The notes below the pieces were generated by a model. The model worked only from the letters and a program-made list of their open reading frames with translations. It had not been told where the DNA came from and made no database searches. DNA of 64,000 bases, taken from Pseudomonas koreensis (GTDB lineage: Bacteria > Pseudomonadota > Gammaproteobacteria > Pseudomonadales > Pseudomonadaceae). The stretch is from NCBI RefSeq assembly GCF_025447595.1, contig NZ_JAOEJU010000008.1, forward strand, positions 124,001-188,000. The letters run 5' to 3'. Positions 44,246-51,988 of this stretch are shown piece by piece (position 1 is the stretch's first letter; each line of letters begins with the position of its first letter). The position numbers and the translations under genes are program-made.

Positions 44246-44707
44246 ATGTCCTTGCGCTTCGAATGGCTCGCCGATCACATGCAGCACAGCGACACCTATG
44301 CAGCGTGGATTCACCAACAATTTCATTACGAATATGCCGAGCACCCCCTGGCCGGATGGCAGCGGGAATTTGCCGAGGGGCAGACCAATGGCGACTGGCG
44401 TTGCCTGATTGCGCTGGACGGGGATCGACTGTTGGGCGGTGCGGCACTGGCACGGGCAGATCTTGCAACGCGACCGGATCTGGGACCGTGGCTGGCCTGT
44501 GTGCTGGTCAGCCACGAATCACGCGGCCAGGGTCTGGCAGAAAGATTGATCGAGGGAATCGCCGAAGAAGCGAAACACCGGGGCCTGCCGCGTTTTTACC
44601 TGCACACCCAAAGCAAGCAGGACTATTACGCCAAACGCGGCTGGACGGTGCTAGAGCGTTTTCATGCGTGGGGCAACGAACAATGGCTCATGGTGCGTGA
44701 CCTGTGA
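44246..44707 (+). CDS. GNAT-family N-acetyltransferase
   Basis: 153 aa. The acetyl-CoA-binding loop SRGQGLAERLIEGI (Q/R-x-x-G-x-G/A type) and the C-terminal FYLHTQSKQDYYAKRGWTV are typical GNAT. Substrate unknown. ATG at 44246 is chosen; a frame from 44144 exists but adds low-complexity sequence. Confidence 0.85.
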   Translation: MSLRFEWLADHMQHSDTYAAWIHQQFHYEYAEHPLAGWQREFAEGQTNGDWRCLIALDGDRLLGGAALARADLATRPDLGPWLACVLVSHESRGQGLAERLIEGIAEEAKHRGLPRFYLHTQSKQDYYAKRGWTVLERFHAWGNEQWLMVRDL

Positions 44708-44726
44708 GCCATCGAGTTTTGCGGTT

Positions 44727-45950
44727 TTACGCAGCCGGCGCCTTGGCCTCTTTGAGCAGCTGCTGAATCATCTGCTCCTGCGCCTGGTAACTGCCTTCGC
44801 CGAAGTGGGTGTAACGCACCTGCCCTTTGGCGTCGACCAGGTAATGTGCCGGCCAGTACTGGTTATCGAAGTTGCGCCAGATCGCGTAGTTGTTGTCGAT
44901 GGCCACCGGGTAGGTGATGCCGAGCTTCTGCACCTGATCCTTGACGTTGTCGATGATCCGCTCGTAGCCATATTCCGGGGTGTGCACGCCGATCACCACC
45001 AAGCCGTCCTTGCCGTACTTCTTCTCCCACTCTTTCACATACGGCAGGGTGTGCTGGCAGTTGATGCAGTCATAGGTCCAGAAGTCCACCAGCACCACTT
45101 TGCCGCGCAGGGATTCAGCGGTCAGTTCCGGTGAGTTCAGCCATTGCACTGCGCCGGACAGCGACGGCATCGCGCCTTTGCCGGCCTCGTCTTCGGTCGA
45201 GTCTGCACGGACTTTGCTGACGAAGTAGTCCACCACCTTCGGCACGTTTTCCAGCACGCTTTTCTCGACCGACGCCACGCCTTGGGACGAGGTGTTGGCC
45301 AGCAACAGGTTATCGGCACCAGTGGCAATCACTGCCGCCGTCGCCAGCACCGCGACACCCGCACCGCGACGGAACCAGCCAGTGAACGGAATCGATGGCT
45401 TCAGACGATTGACCAGCCCGCGACCGGCGAAAATCAGCGTCCCCAGCGACAGCGCACTGCCCGCACCGTAGGCCAGCAGCAACAGGCTGGTCTGGGCGTT
45501 GGCGCCTTGCAGCATGGCGCCGGTGAGGATCACGCCGAGAATCGGCCCGGCGCATGGCGCCCACAACAGACCGGTGGCCACGCCGATCATGATCGACGCC
45601 ATCGGGCCGGCCTTTTTCCGGCTGTCCGGGTCGAGGCGATTGCCCAGCAGCACGAAGGGCCGGGCCAGCCAGTCACCGATGCGCGCGGAAATCAGCGACA
45701 GCGCAAACAGCACCATCACCGCCAGCGCAATGTGGCGACCGGTGTTGCTGGCCTCGATCACCCACTCGCTGCTGACCACCGCCAGGCTGGATATCAAGGC
45801 AAAGGTCAGGGCCATGCCGCCGAGGGTCAGCAGGATTGAAGAACGGGTGCGGTCGGCCCCGGCGAACAGGAACGGCACCACCGGCAGAATGCACGGACTG
45901 AGGACAGTCAACAGACCGCCCAGGAAAGCGATGAGAAACATGAGGTTCAC
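44727..45950 (-). CDS. dipZ: DipZ: CcdA-type thiol transporter fused to TlpA-like thioredoxin domain
   Basis: 407 aa. Residues about 1-215 are a six-helix CcdA domain with the paired Cys20 (LSPCILPVV) and Cys133 (WAPCAGPIL). After a linker, residues about 265-407 form a periplasmic TlpA/ResA-type domain with the redox motif WTYDCINC (Cys295, Cys298). It moves reducing power from the cytoplasm to periplasmic thiols. It is the last gene of a putative operon after the DUF2790 and 98-aa exported proteins. Confidence 0.9.
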   Translation of the reverse strand: MNLMFLIAFLGGLLTVLSPCILPVVPFLFAGADRTRSSILLTLGGMALTFALISSLAVVSSEWVIEASNTGRHIALAVMVLFALSLISARIGDWLARPFVLLGNRLDPDSRKKAGPMASIMIGVATGLLWAPCAGPILGVILTGAMLQGANAQTSLLLLAYGAGSALSLGTLIFAGRGLVNRLKPSIPFTGWFRRGAGVAVLATAAVIATGADNLLLANTSSQGVASVEKSVLENVPKVVDYFVSKVRADSTEDEAGKGAMPSLSGAVQWLNSPELTAESLRGKVVLVDFWTYDCINCQHTLPYVKEWEKKYGKDGLVVIGVHTPEYGYERIIDNVKDQVQKLGITYPVAIDNNYAIWRNFDNQYWPAHYLVDAKGQVRYTHFGEGSYQAQEQMIQQLLKEAKAPAA

Positions 45951-46018
45951 CTTTTGAATGAGGGGCGGTCTGTTGAGTGGTTCGGGGGCCGCCCGTTACG
46001 GGCAGCCCCCTTCAATCC

Positions 46019-46315
46019 TCAAGCCGTCTGGCTGTCCAGCCATTGGCTTTGCGGCGTACGGCTGGCACCGTTTTCAGCCACCATCTGGCCTTGCGGCGTA
46101 TGGCTGGAACCGTCGGCGGCGACCATCTGCCCCTGCGGTGTGCGGCTGGCGCCGTCGGCGGCGATCAGGCCGTCGCTGCCCGGCTTGGCCACCGGCGCCA
46201 GTTGGAAGCAGGTGCTGCTGCCACAGCTGTTCTGTTCGACGGCAGCGTTGGCATGGGCCGCGACGCCGGCAAGGGAGAAGGCAACAGCGGTCAGATAGCG
46301 CGATACATTGTTCAT
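46019..46315 (-). CDS. Exported small protein with CGSSTC motif and three 14-residue repeats
   Basis: 98 aa. Signal peptide to about residue 24 (AHANA), then Cys31 and Cys36 in NSCGSSTCFQ, then three repeats of 14: AADGASRTPQGQMV (52-65), AADGSSHTPQGQMV (66-79), AENGASRTPQSQWL (80-93). AAGGAAC ribosome site. I do not recognise the family. It lies between DUF2790 and DipZ, so its Cys pair could be a redox or modification target; this is inference. Confidence 0.75.
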   Translation of the reverse strand: MNNVSRYLTAVAFSLAGVAAHANAAVEQNSCGSSTCFQLAPVAKPGSDGLIAADGASRTPQGQMVAADGSSHTPQGQMVAENGASRTPQSQWLDSQTA

Positions 46316-46344
46316 GGCGATGTTCCTTTTATAGAGGTGGGTAA

Positions 46345-46614
46345 TCAGTTGTCTTCGTTGCAGCCGTCGGCGAATTTGCGGTAGTCGAGCACCTGGGTCT
46401 TGCCGGCCGAATCGAGGTAAGTCAGGCGGGCGTCGACGATGCCGCAGGTCATCGAGTTGTCCTGTTTCAGCGAAACCACTTTCTGGATGTCCAGGTGGCT
46501 GCCGTAGGAGTAGGTTTGCGGGGTGACATCGGCTTCGGCGCGGGCCGACAGGGTGCAGATGTTCAAAGCGGCAAACAGGCAAGCGGCGGCGATCGATTTG
46601 GTCTTGGTGTTCAT
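46345..46614 (-). CDS. Exported DUF2790 protein
   Basis: 89 aa. Signal peptide ending LSARA, mature part with Cys57 and Cys85 (MTCGIVDARLTYLD and KFADGCNEDN), the DUF2790 pattern of pseudomonads. Function unknown; family members are small periplasmic proteins. First gene of the minus-strand operon, transcribed from the box-containing region shared with the response regulator. Confidence 0.85.
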   Translation of the reverse strand: MNTKTKSIAAACLFAALNICTLSARAEADVTPQTYSYGSHLDIQKVVSLKQDNSMTCGIVDARLTYLDSAGKTQVLDYRKFADGCNEDN

Positions 46615-46734
46615 GGCGTTTTCCTCGGGGCTTCAATGGTTGAATCGTTGATTGGGCCGAGGCGTTCTGTGTGTGCCTCGATGGAGCTCATTTAAAGCTC
46701 GCGAGGTATCGCGCATGTGTCGGCAAATGCCGTG

Positions 46735-46850
46735 TATAAATCGCTACGTATCCGCATGCGCCCGGGATACACAGCGATACAAAACCCTGTAAAAATCCGC
46801 TTTTTGCGTCGGCGTGTATCCGTCACAGCGCTGGATACACTGCAATACAA
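46735..46850. promoter_or_regulatory. Divergent promoter with ATACA/TGTAT boxes
   Basis: GGGATACACAGCGATACAAA (46764-46783) holds two GATACA units spaced 10 bp; CGATACAAAACCC is at 46775-46787. GTGTATCC (46814-46821) and GGATACAC (46833-46840) form a perfect inverted repeat, followed by a second 10-bp-spaced unit, AATACAAAG. Direct repeats with 10-bp period are typical OmpR-family binding sites. The region serves the DUF2790 operon and the response-regulator operon. Confidence 0.65.
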
Positions 46851-46920
46851 AGGCAGGCAGGCGGCCTCGCGCAGGCTCGATAGACTGCCCGGCAATCCCC
46901 TTTGATTGAGGTTTGGCCCC

Positions 46921-47661
46921 ATGGAACATGTCGATCACATCCTGATCGTCGACGACGACCGCGAGATTCGCGAACTGGTCGGCAATTACCTGAAGAAGAA
47001 CGGCCTGCGCACCACAGTGGTTGCCGATGGCCGGCAGATGCGCAGTTTTCTGGAAGCCAACACCGTCGACCTGATCGTGCTCGACATCATGATGCCCGGC
47101 GACGATGGCTTGCTGCTGTGCCGCGAATTGCGCTCGGGCAAACACAGGGCCACGCCGATCCTGATGCTCACCGCGCGCAATGATGAAACCGACCGCATCC
47201 TCGGCCTGGAAATGGGCGCCGACGACTACCTGACCAAACCGTTCGCCGCCCGCGAGCTGCTGGCGCGGATCAACGCCGTGCTGCGGCGCACACGGATGCT
47301 GCCGCCGAATCTGGTGGTCACCGAAAGCGGCCGGCTGCTGGCGTTCGGTCGCTGGCAGCTCGATACATCGGCCCGGCATCTGCTGGACAAGGACGGCACC
47401 ATGGTCGCGCTGAGTGGCGCGGAATACCGTTTGTTGCGAGTGTTCCTCGACCATCCGCAACGGGTGCTGAGCCGCGATCAATTGCTGAATCTGACCCAGG
47501 GCCGCGACGCTGATCTGTTCGACCGTTCCATCGATCTGCTGGTCAGCCGTCTGCGCCAGCGCCTGCTGGATGACGCCCGCGAACCGGCCTACATCAAGAC
47601 CGTGCGCAGCGAAGGTTATGTGTTCTCGCTGCCGGTCGAAGTCCTCGGAGCCCCTGCATGA
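46921..47661 (+). CDS. OmpR-family response regulator
   Basis: 246 aa. Receiver domain with phospho-acceptor Asp55 (LIVLDIMMPG), acidic pocket Asp11/12, switch residue Thr in LTARND and Lys106 (DYLTKPF). C-terminal winged helix about 135-240 with SGAEYRLLRVFLDHPQRVLS and YIKTVRSEGYVFSLP. ATG at 46921, GAGG upstream; overlaps the kinase gene by 4 bp. Signal unknown. Confidence 0.93.
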   Translation: MEHVDHILIVDDDREIRELVGNYLKKNGLRTTVVADGRQMRSFLEANTVDLIVLDIMMPGDDGLLLCRELRSGKHRATPILMLTARNDETDRILGLEMGADDYLTKPFAARELLARINAVLRRTRMLPPNLVVTESGRLLAFGRWQLDTSARHLLDKDGTMVALSGAEYRLLRVFLDHPQRVLSRDQLLNLTQGRDADLFDRSIDLLVSRLRQRLLDDAREPAYIKTVRSEGYVFSLPVEVLGAPA

Positions 47662-48965
47662 ATCTCGCCCTGCGCTGGCCGCGCACCCTCGCCTCCCGGT
47701 TGTCGCTGATTTTCCTGATCGGCCTGATCCTCGCTCAGGCGCTGTCGTTCGGCGCGCAATATTACGAGCGCTACGAAAGCGCGAAGAACACCATGCTCGG
47801 CAACCTCGAAACCGATGTCTCGACCTCGATTGCCATTCTCGACCGCCTGCCCGCCGAAGAGCGCCCGATGTGGCTCAAGCGTCTGGCCCGCAACAACTAC
47901 GGTTACCTGCTGAGCGAAGGCGAACCGGGCACCCCGATCGGCCAGGATGAAGTGCCGATTGCGTTGACCTCGATCACCGATGCGATCGGCGAAGCGTACC
48001 CGTTGACGTTCACCGACATTCCCGGCCCGAAAAAACACTTTCAGGGCCACTTGCGCCTGAGCGACGGCAGCCCGGTCACCATCGATGTGCGTCCGTCGAT
48101 GGTGCCGCTGTCGCCGTGGCTGCCGGTGGTGTTGCTCGGGCAACTGGCGCTGATGCTCGCCTGCACCTGGCTGGCGGTGCGCATTGCCATCCGCCCTCTC
48201 ACCCGCCTCGCCAACGCAGTGGAAACCCTCGACCCCAACGCCCACCCGATCAACCTCGATGAAAAAGGCCCGAACGAAGTGGCCTACGCCGCCCGCGCCT
48301 TCAACTCGATGCAGACGCGCATCGCCGCGTACCTGAAAGAACGCATGCAACTGCTGGCGGCGATCTCCCACGATCTGCAAACCCCGATCACCCGCATGAA
48401 GCTGCGGGCGGAGTTCATGGACGATTCGGCCGAGAAAGACAAACTGTGGAACGACCTCGGCGAGATGGAACATCTGGTGCGCGAAGGCGTGGCTTATGCC
48501 CGCAGCATCCACGGCTCGACCGAAGAAAGTCGGCGTACCAATCTGGATTCGTTCCTCGACAGCCTGGTGTTCGACTATCAGGACATGGGCAAGGAAGTGC
48601 AGTTGAGCGGCAAGAGTGAGGCGGTCATCGACACCCGCCCCCACGCCTTGCGCCGGGTGCTGGTCAACCTGACCGACAACGCGCTGAAATTCGCCGGCGC
48701 TGCCGAGCTGCTGATTCAGCGCGACAAGGCCGGCCTCTCGATCAAGGTCATGGATCGCGGCCCCGGCATCGCCGAAGAAGAACTGGCCCAAGTGATGGAA
48801 CCGTTCTACCGCGTGGAAAACTCGCGCAACCGCAGCACCGGCGGCACCGGGCTGGGGCTGGCGATTGCCCAGCAACTGGCGATGGCGCTGGGCGGTTCGC
48901 TGACGCTGAGCAATCGCGAGGGTGGCGGGTTGTGTGCGGAGCTGAAGTTGCCCCTGCACACCTGA
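47658..48965 (+). CDS. Sensor histidine kinase (EnvZ-like)
   Basis: 435 aa. Transmembrane helices about 13-33 and 153-175 frame a periplasmic sensor of some 120 residues; HAMP about 177-230; phospho-His238 in AAISHDLQTPITRM; N-box NLTDNALKFA, G1 DRGPGIAEEE and G2 STGGTGLGLAIA. Partner of the upstream regulator. Confidence 0.93.
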   Translation: MNLALRWPRTLASRLSLIFLIGLILAQALSFGAQYYERYESAKNTMLGNLETDVSTSIAILDRLPAEERPMWLKRLARNNYGYLLSEGEPGTPIGQDEVPIALTSITDAIGEAYPLTFTDIPGPKKHFQGHLRLSDGSPVTIDVRPSMVPLSPWLPVVLLGQLALMLACTWLAVRIAIRPLTRLANAVETLDPNAHPINLDEKGPNEVAYAARAFNSMQTRIAAYLKERMQLLAAISHDLQTPITRMKLRAEFMDDSAEKDKLWNDLGEMEHLVREGVAYARSIHGSTEESRRTNLDSFLDSLVFDYQDMGKEVQLSGKSEAVIDTRPHALRRVLVNLTDNALKFAGAAELLIQRDKAGLSIKVMDRGPGIAEEELAQVMEPFYRVENSRNRSTGGTGLGLAIAQQLAMALGGSLTLSNREGGGLCAELKLPLHT

Positions 48966-48978
48966 AGCAAACATAAAT

Positions 48979-49075
48979 CCCTGTGGGAGCGGGCTTGCCC
49001 GCGAAGAGGCCAGCAGAGTCAATATATTCATCGACTGAACAGACGCCTTCGCGGGCAAGCCCGCTCCCACAGGAT
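48979..49075. repeat. REP pair (GTGGGAGCGGGCTTGCCCGCG)
   Basis: Inverted arms CTGTGGGAGCGGGCTTGCCC and GGGCAAGCCCGCTCCCACAG between the convergent kinase and DUF2063 genes. Confidence 0.9.
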
Positions 49076-49092
49076 TTGCGGTGTTTGTGAGA

Positions 49093-49842
49093 TCACTTGA
49101 TGCCGATCACCCCGTCCTCATGCAGTTGCAGCAACAACGCCAGTCCGCTGTCCATGAATGACACCGTTCCCGGCAACCCCGCCTCCATCGCCAACCCTTG
49201 CAGTTGCTCGCGACCACTCAGCAGCGGGAATTCCTCGATCCGCTGCAACAACCGCCATGCCAGCGGGCTCAGCTCGGAAAACTTCACACTCCAGTCCGTC
49301 GTGCGCCGTACCAGCAAAAGGGTTGGCTGGGCTGGCGGCGTGGCCGGTTGATGATCCGGCCCGAGCATTTGCACCGGCCAGGTGTACGCCAACGGCCAGG
49401 CCAGTGCCGAGACCTGCAACGGCCGATCCAGCAAGTGCGCCGGATCACTCACAGACAAGGCTTCGGCGTCGGACTGCTGCAACACCATTTCCACCCATTC
49501 GTAATGCGCCAGCTCCACCAGAAACGCCGGCCACTCGCCTTCGCTCAACACGGCAGGTTCCGAGGCGAGGTAACCGACGAACTCCTCGGCGATCTCACCG
49601 AATTTCGGCGTCTGCGCGCGGTAGTCCCGCAGGAAGCCGCGGATCAATGTGCGCCAGCGTTCCTGGCCGATGATCCGGATCAACACCGGAAATGTGCTGC
49701 CCAGCAGTTGCGAGACGTTGTTGAACACCAGATCGCGATAGACATTGACCCGCGCCGCGTTCATGTCGGCGGGCGGCGCTTCATGTTCCGGATCGCGCAA
49801 ATAGCGGGTCAGGGCCTGTTGTTGCAGCAGAAGATTATCCAC
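49093..49842 (-). CDS. DUF2063 protein (MNIO partner, BufC/MbnC-like)
   Basis: 249 aa. N-terminal helical DUF2063 domain with [20 protein letters not shown], then [15 protein letters not shown]. In known MNIO systems such a protein binds the precursor peptide and pairs with the DUF692 enzyme. GTG at 49842 is chosen because GGAGG lies 5 nt upstream; it overlaps the DUF692 stop by 8 bp, so the pair is translationally coupled. Confidence 0.85.
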   Translation of the reverse strand: MDNLLLQQQALTRYLRDPEHEAPPADMNAARVNVYRDLVFNNVSQLLGSTFPVLIRIIGQERWRTLIRGFLRDYRAQTPKFGEIAEEFVGYLASEPAVLSEGEWPAFLVELAHYEWVEMVLQQSDAEALSVSDPAHLLDRPLQVSALAWPLAYTWPVQMLGPDHQPATPPAQPTLLLVRRTTDWSVKFSELSPLAWRLLQRIEEFPLLSGREQLQGLAMEAGLPGTVSFMDSGLALLLQLHEDGVIGIK

Positions 49843-50674
49843 GCAGGCCTCCTTCGGTTTGCAGGCGGCGGATGGTTTGCAGCTCGGCCACCAGTTCAGA
49901 AAACGCCGGGAAATTGAAATCCCGCTCCAGCAAGGTCGGCTGCGCGCCGAATCGGCGATAGGCGTCGGCCAGCAACGCCCAGACCACCGGTTTGACCGAG
50001 GCGCCATGGGTGTCGATTTTCAGCGTGTCGGACTCGTCGAAATGCCCGGCCACGTGCATCCCGACCACCCGACCCGGCTCGATGGCGGCCAGAAACGTCT
50101 GCGGATCGAAACCGTGGTTGATCGAATTGACGTAGACGTTGTTCACGTCCAGCAGCAGGTCGCAATCGGCCTCGCGCAGCACGGCGTTGGTGAAGGTCAC
50201 TTCGTCCATGTCCTGCCGGGGCGCGGCGTAGTAGGAAACGTTTTCCACCGCCAGCCGCCGGCCGAGAACGTCCTGGGCCTGGCGGATCCGTGCGGCGACG
50301 TGGTGCACCGCTTCTTCGGTGAACGGCAGCGGCAGCAGGTCGTAGAGGTGACCGTCGTCGCTGCAATAGCTCAGGTGTTCGCTGTACAGCGGCACCTTGT
50401 AATGATCGAGAAAGGTCCGCACTTCCCGCAGGAAACCGACGTCCAGCGGCACCGAGCCACCGAGCGACAATGACAGCCCGTGACAGGACAAGGGATATCG
50501 TTCGGCCAGCTCGCGCAGCGCGGCGCCATGGGCACCGCCGACGCCAATCCAGTTTTCCGGGGCGACTTCAAGAAAATCGAAATCGCCGGTGCGGGCGGCC
50601 TGCAGGTCTTTCATCAGGCCGCGACGCAGGCCGAGCCCGACGCTGGCCTGCAAGGTGGGGTGGGGAATCTGCAT
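49835..50674 (-). CDS. DUF692 multinuclear non-heme iron-dependent oxidase (MNIO, BufB/MbnB-like)
   Basis: 279 aa, TIM-barrel. Candidate iron ligands: Glu36 in FLEVAPENW, His65 in [10 protein letters not shown], His100 in YSEHLSYC, Glu144 in AVENVSYY, Asp176 in [15 protein letters not shown], His207 and His211 in GMHVAGH, Asp221 and His223 in KIDTHG. MNIO enzymes modify Cys residues of ribosomal peptides such as methanobactin and bufferins. No precursor gene lies directly upstream, which is unusual. Confidence 0.88.
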   Translation of the reverse strand: MQIPHPTLQASVGLGLRRGLMKDLQAARTGDFDFLEVAPENWIGVGGAHGAALRELAERYPLSCHGLSLSLGGSVPLDVGFLREVRTFLDHYKVPLYSEHLSYCSDDGHLYDLLPLPFTEEAVHHVAARIRQAQDVLGRRLAVENVSYYAAPRQDMDEVTFTNAVLREADCDLLLDVNNVYVNSINHGFDPQTFLAAIEPGRVVGMHVAGHFDESDTLKIDTHGASVKPVVWALLADAYRRFGAQPTLLERDFNFPAFSELVAELQTIRRLQTEGGLRG

Positions 50675-50736
50675 GGGCAGGATCTCTGCTGAGGAGCCGC
50701 CGGGCGTGGCGACTGACAGGATCAGTTAAACCGGCG

Positions 50737-50820
50737 GGTGTATCGCGGCTGTGTGGGCAATGCGCGGGAAGTGGCGGGTTTTGTATCGGCGGCGGGCCTG
50801 TACACAATGGGATACAGACT
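50737..50820. promoter_or_regulatory. Promoter region of the MNIO operon with ATACA boxes
   Basis: GGTGTATCGCG (from 50737), GGGTTTTGTATCG (50776-50788, inverse of CGATACAAAACCC) and TACACAATGGGATACAG (50801-50817, two units with 10-bp period). The same 13-mer and spacing occur upstream of the response regulator. Confidence 0.6.
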
Positions 50821-50992
50821 CGCTGCCTTCTTAGTGAACGGCGAATACATCGGTTTAAACCAACTCAAAAACTGTACCTACAACCCTGTATATCCAGAGC
50901 TTACGGATGACACCTACAGGTGCCGGCGAAATGCCCTACCTTCGCACGAGAACCAGCTGATTGAATTATCATTTTTGACAGATTAATGAAGC

Positions 50993-51026
50993 AAAAAAAA
51001 CCCGCATCAGCCGAAACTGACACGGG
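50993..51026 (-). terminator. Terminator on the minus strand
   Basis: CCCGTGTCAG-TTTCGG-CTGATGCGGG read on the minus strand (51026-51001), ten pairs with two wobbles, then eight T (51000-50993). It lies 24 nt after the stop of the small ORF 51050-51190 and supports a minus-strand transcript. Confidence 0.75.
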
Positions 51027-51049
51027 CTTTTCCCCAACATCAACGACAG

Positions 51050-51190
51050 TTACTTCAGGTCGTCAAAGTGGTCTCGCAGGAACTCGTAAAAGCGAAACGC
51101 TTTCAACAATCTCCATACGAGGCTCAACGTACGCAACAAAAGCTTAATACGTTTTGGCCTCCAAGGTTGGGGGCCAAACCTCCAGCGCAC
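51050..51190 (-). CDS. Candidate small basic protein, start uncertain
   Basis: A frame of up to 46 aa from a GTG at 51190, ending KAFRFYEFLRDHFDDLK. The C-terminal half looks protein-like: amphipathic, Leu/Arg-rich, with many rare TTG Leu codons. GGAGG at 51158-51162 sits 9 nt before an in-frame ATT at 51148, so a 32-aa product from a non-standard start is also possible. The terminator just downstream and a structured region just upstream support a real transcript. Not recognised. Confidence 0.35.
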   Translation of the reverse strand: MRWRFGPQPWRPKRIKLLLRTLSLVWRLLKAFRFYEFLRDHFDDLK

Positions 51191-51345
51191 TTACCGGATC
51201 ACGCGTACCTTCGGAAGAACACGCCAGTACTTCCGGTGAGGCGGCCGGTTGAAATCCCTCCGAATCATCATTCCGGCACGGATGCAAAACCGTGTCAGAG
51301 GGCGTGAAACCGTTAGGCCACCAGCCAAACCCTACCGCTGCACCA
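51158..51345 (-). ncRNA. Structured leader-like region upstream of the small ORF
   Basis: On the minus strand: GGTGGCC/GGCCGCC (7 bp, closing stem), CACGG/CCGTG, CCGGAAT-GATG-ATTCGG, ACCGGA/TCCGGT, and GTTTGGCC/GGCCAAAAC which would mask GGAGG. A TAATAT at 51362-51367 could be its -10 element. Fold and promoter are proposals from reading the sequence. No tRNA fits: the anticodon-like loop has 8 nt and no T-arm is present. Confidence 0.4.
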
Positions 51346-51588
51346 GGGTGTGAGCGCGGGCATATTAACCCAGAATCGCAGGTGGTAAGTCTCGGCCCAG
51401 TGATTCTTAAATGAAAGAAGCGCGCATTTTGTAAACCGTTATTTCTGTCAGTACTTCTCTCCTATATCAGGTACTGAAAACACCGTTCAGGATCTCTAAT
51501 ACACCCACTCATGGCGGGTAAAAATTACGTTGCAAGGATAGGAAAAGCTCAATAACATGCCTTCCACGCCAGTGCTTCCGGTGAGACG
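51221..51588 (+). repeat. Imperfect 23-bp direct repeat
   Basis: ACGCCAGTACTTCCGGTGAG plus GCG (51221-51243) and ACGCCAGTGCTTCCGGTGAG plus ACG (51566-51588) differ at two positions and are 345 bp apart. No similarity outside the repeat, no open frame between. Confidence 0.7.
51346..51560. other. Gene-free, AT-richer stretch
   Basis: No supported gene. It has lower G+C than the neighbours and lies between the structured minus-strand region and the second copy of the 23-bp repeat. Confidence 0.4.
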
Positions 51589-51592
51589 CACT

Positions 51593-51650
51593 AAGCCTCA
51601 GCCGCAATCTGAGGCTTGCTAAAAAACCGCCCCGCAAGGCGGTTTTTTTT
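51593..51650. terminator. Double hairpin with bidirectional terminator
   Basis: AAGCCTCAG-CCGCAAT-CTGAGGCTT (51593-51617), then ACCGCC-CCGCAA-GGCGGT (51626-51643) flanked by six A and eight T. Confidence 0.8.
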
Positions 51651-51988
51651 CGCCCATCATTTGCTCCAGGCGGACATGGGCCGGCGCTTTGTCTTGGCCT
51701 CTTGGCGAGATCGCCCTGAGTCGCATCGTTTGGCATAGGACAGGCACCGTCGGCGGATAATTCGGGAGCCCACGCTAACGTGGGAGAGCGTACCATTGCG
51801 ATACAAGCCTCGAAATCCACACAGCCCGCTCCCGCCGGCGCCAACAGCGGCTAGACTCAATCAGTACCCAGTCGAGGGGGACGCAGGACAGCAGTGTCGC
51901 CCTGCCCGTTTCCACGACCACCGCCCGGTGGTGAATGCCTCGACCCCCAATGCCACCGGACTGTGATCCTGTCAAAGGAGCACATGAA
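51651..51988. other. Gene-free region upstream of methyltransferase
   Basis: Contains a perfect hairpin CCCACG-CTAA-CGTGGG (51769-51784) and CCACC-GCCC-GGTGG near 51925. A minus-strand frame of 111 aa covers part of it but has no ribosome site and low plausibility. GCGATACAA near 51796 resembles half of the box at 46775, weakly. Confidence 0.4.

Noticed and set aside
51241..51325. tRNA-like stretch with GCA-like anticodon and GGCCACCA end
   Set aside because: The anticodon loop would have 8 nt, the D-arm and T-arm do not form, and the acceptor stem reads better as the closing stem of a minus-strand leader.
51509..51844. 111-aa minus-strand ORF
   Set aside because: It runs through the double-hairpin terminator, has no ribosome site and shows low-complexity Arg/Ser sequence in the C-terminal half.
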